This document shows positions 39,001-50,800 of a stretch of 64,000 nt of DNA, piece after piece. Within the stretch, counting starts at the first letter, position 1. Every line of letters begins with the position of its first letter. The stretch spans positions 310,001 to 374,000 of the forward strand of contig JAHLKG010000021.1 in assembly GCA_025526995.1 (NCBI GenBank), in the 5' to 3' direction. The notes beneath the pieces were generated by a model. The model saw only the letters and a list, made by a program, of their open reading frames with translations. It was not told the origin of the DNA and ran no database searches. A program made the translations under genes and the position numbers. The DNA is from Powellomyces hirtus. Taxonomy: Eukaryota; Chytridiomycota; Chytridiomycetes; Spizellomycetales; Powellomycetaceae.

Positions 39001-39870
39001 GAAGAAGAAGAGGTGATCATGAGCGTAACTGTCGGTCCAAGAGCAAGCGAAATCCCTGAAACACCAAAAGCCACCCCAACACCAGATGTTGACTCTTCAA
39101 AAGGCCGGAGACAGAAGTCGAAGGCATTGATCAGAGACGAAGATGACAGACCACTGAAACCACCGTCAAGACAAGCTTCACTGAAACGAATCCCTCCTTC
39201 ATCACCCGTGCTAACGCCCAAACGACGAGGGAAGCCTTCGTCTACCAAAAAGAAATCTGGGGCAGCAGAGGGGAATCAGACACCACCTTTGAAAGAGCCT
39301 ACACCTGATGCTGTTCAGGATGTGGACATAGAAGGCTCTGGAGATTCTTCAAATGAGGAAGCGGCCAAAGGAGCAAAAACCACGTCGCCGGAATCTAGCA
39401 TTAACCCATTAGCACCTTCGTTCAAGGACTTGATAATGGATCCGGAAACGGGACGCCCGGAACTGGGCAACGTCGCAAACGGGTTCTACTTCAATTTGCG
39501 ATTCGGCGACAGAATCGAAGTGTCTAGTGATAAAGAAGCCAAAACTCATCATCTCTGGTATAAGGCACGCATGGTTCACTATACACCCTTGGCCCACGAT
39601 GCCTGGCGCATCAAGGTCCACTACGAAGGCTATCCCAAAACCTTTGACGAGTACTTCTCGCTGCTGCCCGAGAGTATTCAGAACGTGCGCGAGCCCACGG
39701 AGGACGAAGACGTGATTGTGGGTGACATGGTAAACGAGGACCCGGATCTGTTTGATCCGAACAGCAAGGCAAAGAAGCTGCATGTCCTTAACAGCAAGGA
39801 ACGGGAGATCGCCAAGGCTGGTGGCATAGTCGTAAGAAACGTCCCCGGAGGGAAGAAGAGCGTCGGATAA
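36093..39870 (+). CDS. HCF-like protein: kelch propeller, FN3, acidic linker, C-terminal chromo-barrel-like domain
   Basis: Resembles animal host cell factor (HCF), a chromatin co-regulator scaffold. The start RWARVNSNGSITPAARHGHR matches HCF's first kelch strand. Exons I can support: 36093-36375, one or two around 36400-36741, 36807-37197, 37262-37432, 37495-37592, 37655-38108, 38195-39870. From 36807 on, all phases agree. Kelch blades include VYIFGGITQG, YLFLFGGFTPP, VIYGGMCPD and MVVFGGQEG. FN3-like strands follow (residues with W...YEVQIRVAA and YDVRVVAVNWAG), then a second FN3 half split by a low-complexity insert. An acidic run (EEEDDDDEEEEEEE) precedes a folded end (FGDRIEVSS...WYKARMVHY...WRIKVHYEGYP), which looks like a Tudor/chromo-barrel fold. 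The exon near 36376-36530 is unresolved. Confidence 0.8.
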
Positions 39871-40197
39871 TATTGATTTTTCCCAACCCCGCACATTCAT
39901 TCGGACTTATCCTTCAAGTTTTTGGAAAATTCCTGTATTTCGAACCTAGATTCGGAACTCATCATGGTGAACATGGTGGCCACCACAAACACATAGTGCG
40001 GTTTCCCGTGTTCCCGCGCTACGATACGAGAAACAAACACGACTTGACCATGTGCTACGCAACAAATGACCGCGCGTTCGAAGATGCTCCCGCATCTGGC
40101 AGTACTTTGCCATTTATCGCAACCACATTACTGGGATCATTTCCATGTTATTTATCTACACAATCTGGAATGGATTCTTTTTTGGAGGACATGTTGC
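39871..40197. other. Convergent 3' region
   Basis: Stretch between the stop of the HCF-like gene and the stop of Ump1, which converge. No coding frame or RNA gene seen. Confidence 0.5.
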
Positions 40198-41015
40198 TTA
40201 AATCGGGCCCATGCCGAGCGCGTGCTCCATCGCTGCGTGTGGGTCCATCATGGCTGTGGACATGTAAGGGTCTGTAAAGAACACCGCATTTACGTTAGTC
40301 ACGGAGATTTAGGCAATCCCGAAACTGCGAAGAACGAGCACGCACCACCTAGGAAATCCTCGTAGTCAATCGTCTGATCTCGACCTTCCAAAATCTCCAA
40401 ACCGAGATTTCGTGTCGGCAAAACGGGGATACGGCGGACCTGTACACAACAATGACCTAGTATGAGCCCGATGGTCTTCCCTGTCTCGTCTGTTGCTATC
40501 ACTTCGCCGCGTATGACAGAAAATCTGACTTTCCCCAGGTCGGAATGTAACGCGGAGAAACGCCGCGCATACCTGATTTACTAAGGCCTTTTCCATTTGC
40601 AGACGAAGCGGGGCATGAATCCCAAAGGTTTGACGGTGCATTTTCATTCGAAGCTGTTCTTGTGTTTGCTTCCACTGTAGGAATGGTTTTAGAGGGTTAC
40701 ACGCCCCGGAAAGCAGAAATCATGGTGAAACTTGACACGAGCTGCGACGGAAACAATACCTGAGACTCAATGTTTTCAACAGGGTGGCGAGGCATAAGCT
40801 CACTACTGACGCTCTTAAGTCCCTGTCGCAGCGTATCGTGGACTCCATACTCGGTGCCTCGTCCGACTTCGGCGATGTTCGCACGCGAAGGCTGCGTTGA
40901 GGGTACTAGGCGAAGACTTCCTTCCAAGGACTAAACAACCAGAAGCCGACAAAAATACATTCAGCATAGGTGAGCATAGCGTGCCTCGACTGTAGACTTA
41001 GCTAGTCCGTACCAT
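40198..41015 (-). CDS. UMP1: Proteasome maturation factor Ump1/POMP
   Basis: Chaperone of 20S proteasome assembly, degraded once the particle closes. Exons 40930-40760, 40674-40573, 40439-40349 and 40271-40198 join in frame to 145 aa. The first coding exon lacks an ATG. An ATG followed directly by a donor (ATG|GTACGG, 41015-41013) would supply the initiator as a one-codon exon, giving 146 aa; this is inference. Family motifs: LRQGLKSVSSELMPRHPVE, then the core FGIHAPLRLQMEKALVNQ spliced to VRRIPVLPTRNLGLEILEGR, then DQTIDYEDFLGDP. The end MMDPHAAMEHALGMG aligns with POMP's C-terminus. Length equals human POMP (141 aa). Confidence 0.93.
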
Positions 41016-41330
41016 TGTTTATAGAATTGTTAAGGGATAGAGGAATGATTAGAGACTTTGGCAGGCAACGAATGCGCGCGTTTAGCGAAGCGACACCTCA
41101 TCGCTTCCGTCCACGTGATTTAAGAGGCTAATATGGCATGGCAGATTTCCTCGATGTCAATGTGAAAAGTTAACACACTGGTTAACGCAGAGAAGAATGG
41201 CTCTCTACTTCGTAGTAGACTGCGGGGTTGATGGATTGCAGCACGCCAAGGAGCGTTCAACGCAGGCCATCTACTTTCCATCAAAATGGGTTTGTATGTA
41301 CAACGTGCGCCGTGTATGCAATACATAAAG
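41016..41330. other. Intergenic region
   Basis: About 315 bp between the start of Ump1 and the stop of the APSES gene, both on the minus strand. It holds the Ump1 promoter. A CACGTGATTTAAG motif near 41113 contains a CACGTG E-box. No gene. Confidence 0.5.
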
Positions 41331-42632
41331 CTAGGGATCCTCGCCTGACTCGTCTCCGTCGATCTCTTCTGCTGCCACGCCTGATACCACCGCCTTCTGA
41401 CACGACGTTGCTGCCGCTGCCGCGGCGGCCGCCGCTGCGAGAACCGATAGTTCTGGTTGCTCCAATGTGAAGATCGGAGCGAGATCAGTGAGCAGGTTAT
41501 GCTTTGATGCAAGTTCACGTGCAACTTCCAACGGAACCCTTATAAGTCATGGCCAACGCGTGAGTGAATGTGCTTCTTTTTCGATCGCTCAGGCTCGCGA
41601 GTGTGCCTACCATGTGCCTTGATATTTTCCATATCCTCCCTGAACCTTTTCATGAACGCCGGTATGTACCTCCTTCTCCAATATACGCAGACGTGTAGCA
41701 CGTGCAATTTGGCCTGTTTTTAGAATGTGTGTTGCGTTGATCCAGTTGTCTGATTGGCGCCGCATGATGGTTGTCTTTGCCCGGAAGTGGTGAAGTTGGT
41801 ATACCGGGATTCCATTCCATGACGCTGTAGTGAGAAGAGACGGGGGAGGTGGATGAACAGCCGAGGACATCTCTGCTTGCTGCGCGGCAGAGTATTTTGG
41901 AGTTGAAATCTCCTGTCGTCGACGCTGTGAGGGACTTGTTTTCTTCGTGGTCGTCTTGCGACTTGTACTGCCGTCATTCGAAGTTCCTGCAGCGTCGGGT
42001 GTATCGTGATTCTGAACCAAAAGCTGAAGAAGCCGGCAGTTTTCACGTCGAAGGTCTGTGTTTGTTGCTTCCAGATGTTGAATTTGGAGTGATTGCGCAG
42101 TGTGGGCAGCATGAAGATGATTCAGTTGTGTGGTTAGTGTGTCGCTCTGTAGTTGGGCTTCTTGCAAGACGTGCATGATATTATGCCGGGTCTGCACGTC
42201 CTCATCCCCCGTAATGCCGTGATGGTTGTACATTGCTTGTATGTTATTGGCAGGTGCGTTCTGAAGGTATGCTTCTTGACCAAGGGTATAATGGTGTGTC
42301 GTCTCGTGGTGTGATGATCTGCGAGACTCATGGTATAAGTTTTGCTGATGGTGATGGTACAAATTGTTGGCCCCTCGCTCTTCTTCCTCAAGTTTCCGCT
42401 TCTTGCTCTGTGAGTCCGCTGCGGCCCGGGCGAGCACATGCAGACTGGAGGTTGAGATTGAGAATGGTTCTTCCGCTTCATCCAATTTAAAATTGTCGTT
42501 TAGTGGTGAAGGTGAAAATGGTCTAGATGGTGTGTAATGATCCAATTCGCGGTGCTGTTCGTCCGATTGATGGTCCGCGGTCTGCTGTGTATGTTCCTGT
42601 GATTCCTCCGAGTTCGTATATGTGCTTAACAT
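41331..42632 (-). CDS. APSES (KilA-N fold) transcription factor
   Basis: APSES proteins are fungal DNA-binding regulators of the MBF/SBF, StuA and Xbp1 groups. Two exons (42632-41611 and 41538-41331, intron 72 bp) give 409 aa. The APSES domain lies at residues ~255-365: GIPVYQLH, IMRRQSDNWINATHILKTG, RLRILEKEVHTGVHEKVQGG, then GKYQGTW split by the intron and continued as VPLEVARELASKHNLL. N-terminal to it are a His/Gln-rich region and a coiled coil (residues ~150-210). The C-terminal tail has a run of 11 Ala and an acidic end. The DNA-binding domain near the C-terminus is unlike Mbp1/Swi4, where it is N-terminal, and no ankyrin repeats are seen. An upstream ATG at 42731 is in frame but a likely 5'-UTR acceptor lies between. 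Confidence 0.92.
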
Positions 42633-43652
42633 TGTCGACGTTCGACTACCAGCGCAGAAAAAAACAATCAAGAAATTCTCCGCCAGTGAGCGGTTTTGTT
42701 CAATGTTAAAACGGTGCCTCGCTGCCCTCATGCTATTAGTTGAGGTTGTTCATCTGGCAGCAAGTGAGCCGAAGATTTCCCCTGGGCCAGAGCGCTCGTC
42801 ACACTTACATTTTGCAGTACTTGACCTATGAATCTTGCTGCAAAAAGGAGTCAGGCGTTGGAAAGATCTATAGCTTACTTTTCGCATCCATCAGATGCAG
42901 GAAAATAGAAGCGTGTGGGCAAATGGAGGTCGAGGGAAAGACGGCCAAACGCGTCGACGCGTTGAGTTAGTCACTCAAGGGGGGAGCGCGCGCGCAGATA
43001 TAGGATTGATGACTAAGCGTCACGATTACCTTCCTCCGACCACCCTAGTATTTCTGACAGCACATTGGCCCAATCTTCGGGCTATGAAACTTTCCAAAAA
43101 GACCACCACTCTCCTGGCAGCTTATCGATAGATCATAAATATGAGCCGTGGGGAAAATAAGCTGCGCATAGGCATCCTCGGTTGTGGTACATGTAGGAAG
43201 CCGTTCTGCCAAAGTAATGCCGATCGTGTTTGTTGAATCGGTCGGTGTCGGCTGACATGGAAAATGCATGACATCGGCTGTACTCAGCCAAAGCAAAGCC
43301 GCAATCTGCCTGACTTCGTTGCTGCGGCGTATTGCTGTAATTCTAGGCCCGAGTTCTTTCTCTCTCATGTGTGAGCATGTTACTTTCCGAATCACATATC
43401 AGCCTCTTCAACAATGAGTAGACTTTCAGCTCCCTGTAGCGTGTGTCTGCTTGCCTTTTTTTATTTCATTCACTAGTTTTCGGGGATTGCAGATATGGAC
43501 TTGGGATCAGTGTCTTGTATTACGGATGTACACGCCAAACCAGTCACGGTACATTCATTCCCTGGAGGGACAATGGCAAGCGCGAGACAGCGCAGTCTTG
43601 ACGTCAAGCATTATTTTGCCACTAGCGTCAGATTAGGAAAAGACGTAACGAT
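42633..43652. promoter_or_regulatory. Divergent promoter region
   Basis: About 1 kb between the APSES gene (leftward) and the receptor gene (rightward). I find no coding exon with splice support and no RNA gene. A GCGCGCGC run lies near 42987. Confidence 0.5.
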
Positions 43653-46433
43653 ATGAAAAGCCGAAACTTGTTTTTGGTGACTGCTACTCTGCTATTGCAA
43701 TGTAAGATCTTTTCCTCCTCCTAACCTGGGCCCCCCACAATCCCCAAGTGGAGTACCGGCTCATCTTTGCGACGGTTTAAAAGGTTACCTTGCCGCCAGC
43801 CAGTCCTTGTACCAACGACAGTTTGTGGGCCGAAACGATCTGAACATTTCAATATGCTACTTTTGTGAGGTGGTTTCCGGCAGCCGATGCTCGTCTGCGT
43901 GCATTTTGAAGACTATTTGCTCAGCCACTGCGAGCGATTCGCTATATGCTGCTGTTGCAGAAGCTGCTCAAGCTGCGTCAAGGTATGGCTTATTTGGACG
44001 AGGAAGGAAACCGTGCTCGAACCGTCAAAACGGGGGTGATGTCTTACTGTTAATACGACATTCTTTCAGCCTTCTGAACGTGACGCTACTCGGGACTCTT
44101 CCGATTTCCGCGCCTGATGGGGAAGGATCGCAAACGGAGCAACTATCAGATGCCATCAGGAATAGCAGGGGCGTCCTCGCAACCTTCCACAATCTTGTAA
44201 GCGACATAGTCGGCGGATGATTACAATGAATCCTTGTGTCATTGAGTGACAGATCTACCAATCATCAGGCTAGGACGAAACCTTTATACGATGAAATAAA
44301 TGAACAACGAGTGCCGATCCTCACTTACAACAACGGCTTTGTATGTAAGCGCGCCGAGATCGATGAAAAGCTCATCATTGTACTGAACTTATGACAGTCC
44401 AGGATCAAGCAAAGACGCTTGGAAGCTTTCTAGGAGTTCTTAGGGCTAGGAGCTTATCGGTTACGATGCCAAGGAATGGGCGATGCTTTCACAGCAAGTG
44501 GAATCATGACTGAAGGTCCTCGATATCTTCCAATGACGTTGCAGAGTGCTCAGCGGATTCTTCAAGATTTGATTATGGTATGCATACATCGGAATTCCCT
44601 ACAGGACTTGATCCTGCGGTTGCCTCTAAATCCGGAAACGTTTTCATGTGTAGAGTGACGGTCCAGATGGCGTTCTGTGTGGAATCCCTGAATTGTGTGA
44701 CTCGCTGTTACTGGCCATGGATGTCGTTGTCACTATGTCCTCTCCGCCAAAATACGTGACAAGCATAGGACTCAGTCCATCCATCATCGGATATCTGTCG
44801 CGCGGGCAGATGATCGGGGCTGTGGATACAGCTCCCTATGCTACTGGCTTCTTGACAATGTTCCACACCGCGCTTCAAATCGAGACGACAACAAATGCAG
44901 CGACGAGGAACATCACAATCGGTCAGACGATCCGCACTTGGGGCTGTCCGCCGGGATTTCGCTACAACGCTCGAGGGTCAATGTACCAGACCTTTCCCTC
45001 GGGGTTGACGGTATTTGGCGACGTGTGCACACCATGTGATAGCGACACGTTTGCTTATAAAGCTAATAGCTTGCAATGCCAACTCTGCCCGTTGGGAACG
45101 TATAACAACTATACTGCCGCAGTGGGTTGCCAGGGATGTGACGACGGGCATGGCGCTGATAAACCGTCATGCATAAGGTATCTGCGTGCAATGGAAAACA
45201 TTGATCGTCCCAGATCGCGCTCCGGACCATTGGAGGCTTTTCTGTTACCATTACTGCTGTGCTAGCAGGAGGCTTGATCGTCTTGCGCCGACACCCGGTC
45301 ATTCGCAAAGCCAGCCCCGCCCTATCCGGAGGCGTTATCATCTGAAGTTTTATGGTCGTCACTTCAGCGTTGCTGCAGCAATGGGATTTGACTATCTTCA
45401 GATGTACGCTCTCTCTGTGCTTCCTTGCTACCGGAACAGGGCTTACGATTGGGTATGGATTCGGATCTTGAATTGGTCTTGCTCAACTCCTGTACGCTTC
45501 TCACTAATGCGCAGCACTCCCAATCCAGATGCGTCCTGGTAAAAGGCTTTCGGCTCTACAAAATCTTTAATAACACACGTCTGCGATCGCTGGCCTTGAC
45601 CGTTGACTATCTCGCAAAACAGCTCGTCGTTATTCTCGCTTTCGAGTGGATTCTTTTGGCAGGCTGGACTATCATGAGTCCTCCAACAAAGACGCTTGTC
45701 TTACACACGGATCAGCAGCTGTACGCAGTGTGCAGCTCTTCGAACTCTGCCATTCACAACGTTTTTTCGGTTCTGCTTATCGTATACAATGCTTTTTTGC
45801 TGTTTGCTAATCTGGCCGTCGGTGCTAAATCGAAACTTGCACGAAGAGTTTTCCAAAACCCAGTACATTTCCTGGGCAAGCTACAACATCCTCGTATGTG
45901 CCACGCTTGCGCTGTCGGTGGGATACCTGAACATTGAGAACGATTTCCGCTGGGGCGTCGTGTTTACCGCGACGGTTGGCGCTGCAATCTCCCTGCCCAT
46001 CATTCTGTTTGCGATGCGACTGCGTAAAGCTTACCAGGCTCGCAAGCTCATGGCTTCCGACGAGGAATCTGCTCATTCCGACGGGCTACCCTCCCCAATG
46101 AGTCCTGAGCAATGGAGTTTCCCCAGTAAATCGGTGCAGAAAAAGGAAACCTATGGAAGAACCCCAGCATGCCAGGCCTATGTGGATCGTGACGTCTCCG
46201 TGGCAGCATACAAAGGAAGGCTGGTGAGCACATGGGCGGCCTCCACTGCGAACCTGATTGTTTTACCACGTGGCGAGGGCGCATGGGTGATCCTTACCCC
46301 TAATGACTCTATGGTAGGGACCAAAGTCGACAAGCAAACGCCATCGTTCAATGCTACATGTTATTGGTTACTCGCTGTGACTCGTAGGAATGCGGAGAGT
46401 CATTTTTTGTTGGCCCAAAGGGATTTAGCATAG
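43653..46433 (+). CDS. Class C GPCR with periplasmic-binding-like ectodomain
   Basis: Multi-exon receptor gene; approximate model, not all junctions fixed. The start codes a signal peptide (MKSRNLFLVTATLLLQ). The ectodomain (43780-44930) reads as a sugar-type periplasmic-binding fold: EQRVPILTYNNG near 44300 and GQMIGAVDTAPYATGFLTMF near 44810 (family: ..VDQQPYLQGY). A Cys-rich ephrin-receptor-like segment follows (CPPGFRYN, CTPCDSDTFAY, CQLCPLGTYNNY). The first membrane helix (GGFSVTITAVLAGGLIVL) leads to RRHPVIRKASPALSGG, the class C GPCR (GABA-B/mGluR) loop signature. Later helices include KQLVVILAFEWILLAGW and WGVVFTATVGAAISLPIIL, plus FRLYKIFNN typical of the second intracellular loop. 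The tail is cytoplasmic, Ser-rich. The ligand is probably a small soluble molecule; this is inference. Confidence 0.82.
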
Positions 46434-47218
46434 GAAAAAGAGAGGCCAATTGTGCTTTGATTCTCTGCCCTTCTAGCGGTCGACGCACAATCACCATTCA
46501 AATGAATGATTCAGAGGTGTTTCCGTCCTGGATCATGCATTTGGAGTCGATCATGCCTGTCGCGCAACCAATCGGCCTACACGTCCACTGCTGGGCGAAT
46601 GCCTGCAGGTCCGTCACGCAGCCATTCAGCCTTCCCATCCGCGCAGCGAATGCCTGGAGTTCCAGAGCCTTCAAGCAACCATTCATTATTCGTATCCACC
46701 CATCATATGCCTGGGGTTGCGGATCCGGGGGAGGACATCATATAAATTAACCAACCAACCAGACTTGTCTGACATGGCTCGGATTCCTCTCTCGAGCATG
46801 AATGCCATCATCACATTTACCTTCCTGCAGAATCATATCGACTACAAGACCTTTGGAAATCATCTGACAATGTACTTATGCATATCCCAATAGACTATCA
46901 ACTTGCCGGCCCACAGATTCATCACAATCAATTTGTAAACGAGAGTCGCGCGTAGCTACATGTGGCGCAGCCCCTGCGCAAAGACTGTGACTCGATATGT
47001 GGTTAGTTTACCTCACACTTGTCCGACTTTGATAGCGAAGACCGTGCTCGTACCATCTTTATTTCGCCGTCGAGAGTTTACACGGCCGAAATGGTGGAGA
47101 TTGCGCTGTGCAGGTTGCGTCGGGGAGTTTGCGATCCATCGCGCAACCGCTTCGGTAGTGCCTATACAACCCCTTGCATACTGGGATAAACCTCATTAGA
47201 CATACAAAATAAATTCGG
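46434..47218. other. Intergenic region left of the element array
   Basis: About 780 bp. At 46560-46735 a short imperfect repeat of ~51 bp (GCAGCCATTCAGCC..., GCCTGGAGTTCC...) can be read as a 17-aa repeat with MPGV/NHS, possibly an alternative C-terminal exon of the receptor gene, but I cannot find convincing splice sites. The rest shows nothing recognisable up to the abrupt start of element-derived sequence at 47219. Confidence 0.4.
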
Positions 47219-47720
47219 AAAGCTCACCACAGCGGTACGTCAACAAAATGCATCTCCGAGACCGGTCCAGAAACATTGGGGGTGTGATTGCCAGCAGTAT
47301 TGGGAAAGGTTGCAAAAAGAGAGAAAGTCGCTCTAGTGGCACGATCTTGCAGACAATGCACTCTACTCATAAGCGTCCCTTCATCTAGTGGCACGATCTC
47401 GCAGACAATGCACTCTACTCATAAGCATCCCTTCATCTAGTGGCACGATCTCGCAGACAATGCACTCTACTCATAACTGTCCCTTGGTCTAGTGGCACGA
47501 CCTCGCACTCCATTCATAAAAAGTCTCTTGGTCTAGTGGCACGATCTTGCAGACAATACACTCTACTCATAACGGGTCCCTTGGTCTAGTGGCACAATCT
47601 CGCAGACAATGCACTCTGCTCATAACGGGTCCCTTGGTCTAGTGGCACGACCTCGCACTCCATTCATAAAAAGTCCCTTGGTCTAGTGGCACAATCTCGC
47701 AGACAATGCACTCTACTCAT
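47219..47720 (+). repeat. Element right-end fragment plus tRNA-Pro-half array A
   Basis: From GAAAGCTCACCACAGCG (47219) the sequence matches, for ~110 bp, the right end of both element copies (54799 and 62271). To its left homology stops abruptly, so this is the remnant of a third, otherwise missing copy. It runs into eight tandem units of ~46-52 bp. Most units read (GGG)TCCCTTGGTCTAGTGGCAC(G/A)A(T/C)CTCGC, i.e. the 5' part of tRNA-Pro through the 5' anticodon stem. Each is followed either by AGACAATGCACTCTACTCAT or by CACTCCATTCATAAAAA. TGGTCTAGTGG is a perfect Pol III A-box. No B-box is present in any unit. Confidence 0.88.
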
Positions 47721-47893
47721 AAAAAGTCCCTGGCAAGCCATTACATAAGCGTGTATGTCAGCGCAATCGGTCATACATGAGGGGCTTAATTTGGGGGGGT
47801 GTACATTGCTGGAGCTTTGTGCAAAAGCTAGGACTACTTGCGATGACATTTTTTCCAATACTCTGATACTTGAAACCCGTCCGCACAACAGAG

Positions 47894-50800
47894 CTACTCC
47901 AGTTCCTCATCAGTTCTGACATGTCCAAACCTCCAGACTTTCCCCATCTGTACGCCAACCGCATACTGCCCGGCCGTAATAACTGGACCTCTCAGAGCTG
48001 TGATGCAGCCGCGGATGATGTTGGTTTTGCTTCTCGTGTTGTGATTATGGTGCGTGACAAAGCTTTGCCACCAGGCCGCCCAAGGGTGCAAAGGAAAGTT
48101 CTCAGTGATCCAGGCAGGGTACTGGGCAGTGAAAGGGAGAGTAGCATCATTCCAGTGAAACCGAATTTCGTTGCTGCTATCAGTGAAGGTCGAATCAAAC
48201 CACTGTTGAAAAAGCCAGAGAGCGCTCAGTTCATTGATCGGCTTCACACGATAATGTGTTGCACGCGGTGACCATGTTGGAAGTTTAGGATCACCGCTAC
48301 TTGCACCTGGGAGCTGAGGAATCTCAGCAGGAAGGAGAGGTCGGTTCAAGATTCGCTCTCTCTGTGCTCTCCACACCGTGAGGAGTTGCTGTCCATATCC
48401 CTGAAGCAATGGCATTCTGATAGTGGATACGACAATTCCAAAATCTTCTCCATCTTCGGCAATCAATCTAAGCCCTGCTGGTCGAAAACTGAGACGTGGG
48501 TTACGTCTCAGAATCGTGCTTCCCACGTGGATCAGCACACGGACGATCCTGGGTTCTTCGCCGTTGTTGCCTGGGATGGTGCCATAAAATGAAATGGCTT
48601 TGGAATGCAGCGTCACTTCTTGGCCTTCGAGGTCAGAGCTTGCTGCGGCCAGAACGGCCACTGGGTCACGTCCATGACGGAGGAGAACTCTTGATTGTTG
48701 TGCCCTTTGAAAGACTCCAAAGGCAGCACAGCCTCTTTGTAGAGCTTGAAGACGCTCCTGAATGGCTTGCTCAATGGCTTGTCCAGTGGCGCCAGGTGCA
48801 AGTCCCAGTGACCGATGAAAAATTCCTTGAGGACCAGCAGCTGCGGTGCCCGAGACAGCAGCCACAATTGCAATGATGTAGGATGTTCCTCTTGAGCGGG
48901 TGGCCATCCAGTCAAACCACTGTTGACGTTCGGAGTAGGGAATGAACATGCCCAACTCTGGACGTCGTCGAGAATACAGGTCTTTAAGCTGCTCCTCCCT
49001 TTCTGGAGATTTGGGATCCCCTTCAGCAATGAAATTCGCATGGCGTAGAGCACGTCGTAATGCCCGTCGGGACCTTTGCAGCTCCCGTGCCTCCACCGAC
49101 AAAGGTGGTGTTTTGGCAGCTCGGGCTGCAGCATGATTGGCCAAGTACTGGCCAAGCTCCGTCTTTGCAGCGTCCAGCAGTGCAGTGAATCCGGTGGACT
49201 GCAGTCTGGCATCTGTTCTTGTTTTGATGAAGTGACAAGTAGCCTGTCGTGTGGAAGGGACTGCGAGACTTGAATCTTGCAGGATGCGACTGGCTTCTTC
49301 GATCAGCACGAATGTTGCTATCCAGGTTAACAACAGCACTCGCCGTAGGAGAGGGTGTTGTTCTCCATATTTGTTCCTTCCAGGATGATAATGTGGTATG
49401 ACCAGGGTATAGGAACCATCTGGTGGAGCGCTGACAGCAGGATCGTCCAACCAGCTATTGTCAAAGGATGCAACGTAAATGGATCCCACTAAGTTCAGAA
49501 ATCGTTTTGTCGTGGGCTGTCCAGTAATGTTGCCGTAAAATTGAAATCCATTGATCAACATCCGTGAGACCAGGGCAGAAAATGTGACAGTCACCCAAGG
49601 CGTGACCAGACAGAGGTAGCTGCTCAAAAGATCCGCTGCTTCCAGCTCGCAGGTCAAGATCAGCCATGGACAGAGATCAACAAATGTCAAGAGCTCAAAG
49701 ATGTGATGAATCTCTTGTGTGGATCGTCCTTCCCACTGCAAGAGATTTGTCAACATGTTTCGACCCAGGGTCCCAGCACGTGAATCACCGTAAAAGAATC
49801 TGACATCTCCGGCTTTAGTGGTTGCCTCGAACGGAAGGTCTTTTCCCACAAGAAGAAAAAGTGTACTGCCTTGAACATGCTCTGTTTTTGGAATAGCCTG
49901 ACAAACAGAAAGCTAGTGTCAGTCTTTTCCAGCGTTTCTTCGTTTGCACATCAGTTTTTTTTTGGCTGCTCACCTGCAGACGCATACTCTTTTGAAGGAC
50001 TGCATTCATTCGACTTCGAAAGTCCAAGTTTGCTATTGTCTCAGGGTTGTTCCGAATAAATGCGAATACATTATCAAAGTGCTGATCGACTTGCTGTGCT
50101 TGAGGAGTCTGAGGTAGGACACGGTTCATGATATCCAGAGAAAGAAAATTTTGCATGTCTTCAGCAGACAAGGTCAAGAGTCGCAACATCACATTGCCGA
50201 CCTGAGTGCCAAGAGCTTGAAAAGTATTTCGATCTTCATTACTTGGCTCGTATGAGGCAAGAAAGCCTCCCCGTTGAACGTTGATCAAATTGTCGTAACC
50301 CAGCAAGGAGATCAAAATCCTTTCCGTGTAGACATCTTGGACGGACTCCAGATCTTCTGTCGTCAAACGTGCATTGACGACTTCAGAAGCAGTCCAATTG
50401 GTCGTGGAGACAGTTTCTGCCATGCCATCTACATCAATTTGTTGCAAACATACTTCCACCTTGCCAAAGAGTGTCTTCGCTTGGGTAAGATCTTCGGTTA
50501 TGTGTGTCACTGGAGTGCTGGGAGCTTCACACGTTCCGACATATCGAAGATGAATGGTCCCTTTCCCTTGTCGGACAGCTTCACGAACCAGCTCCCGCAT
50601 CTTGTCGGTGAAGAGTTTGTGATGATATTTCTTTTCAAAAACTTCTATCATCAGCTGCACGTCCGTAATAGCCAATGAGCGAGTTCGAAAGTAGAATCCA
50701 GTGGTCTCCTCAGGAAAGGTGTAAGTGGCAGCGCTTGTGTCGATCAGGCCAAAAAGGGGAGCGAGAGTTGCATTTGTAACAGCCCAGCTTTCGTGAGAGC

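Noticed and set aside
46457..46750. Separate gene made of ~17-aa repeats
   Set aside because: The repeat is readable in more than one frame and lacks start and splice support; kept only as a remark on the intergenic stretch.
47332..47720. CRISPR-like array (short repeats with spacers)
   Set aside because: Spacers are only two recurring sequences, and the repeats are tRNA-Pro halves in a eukaryotic nuclear context.
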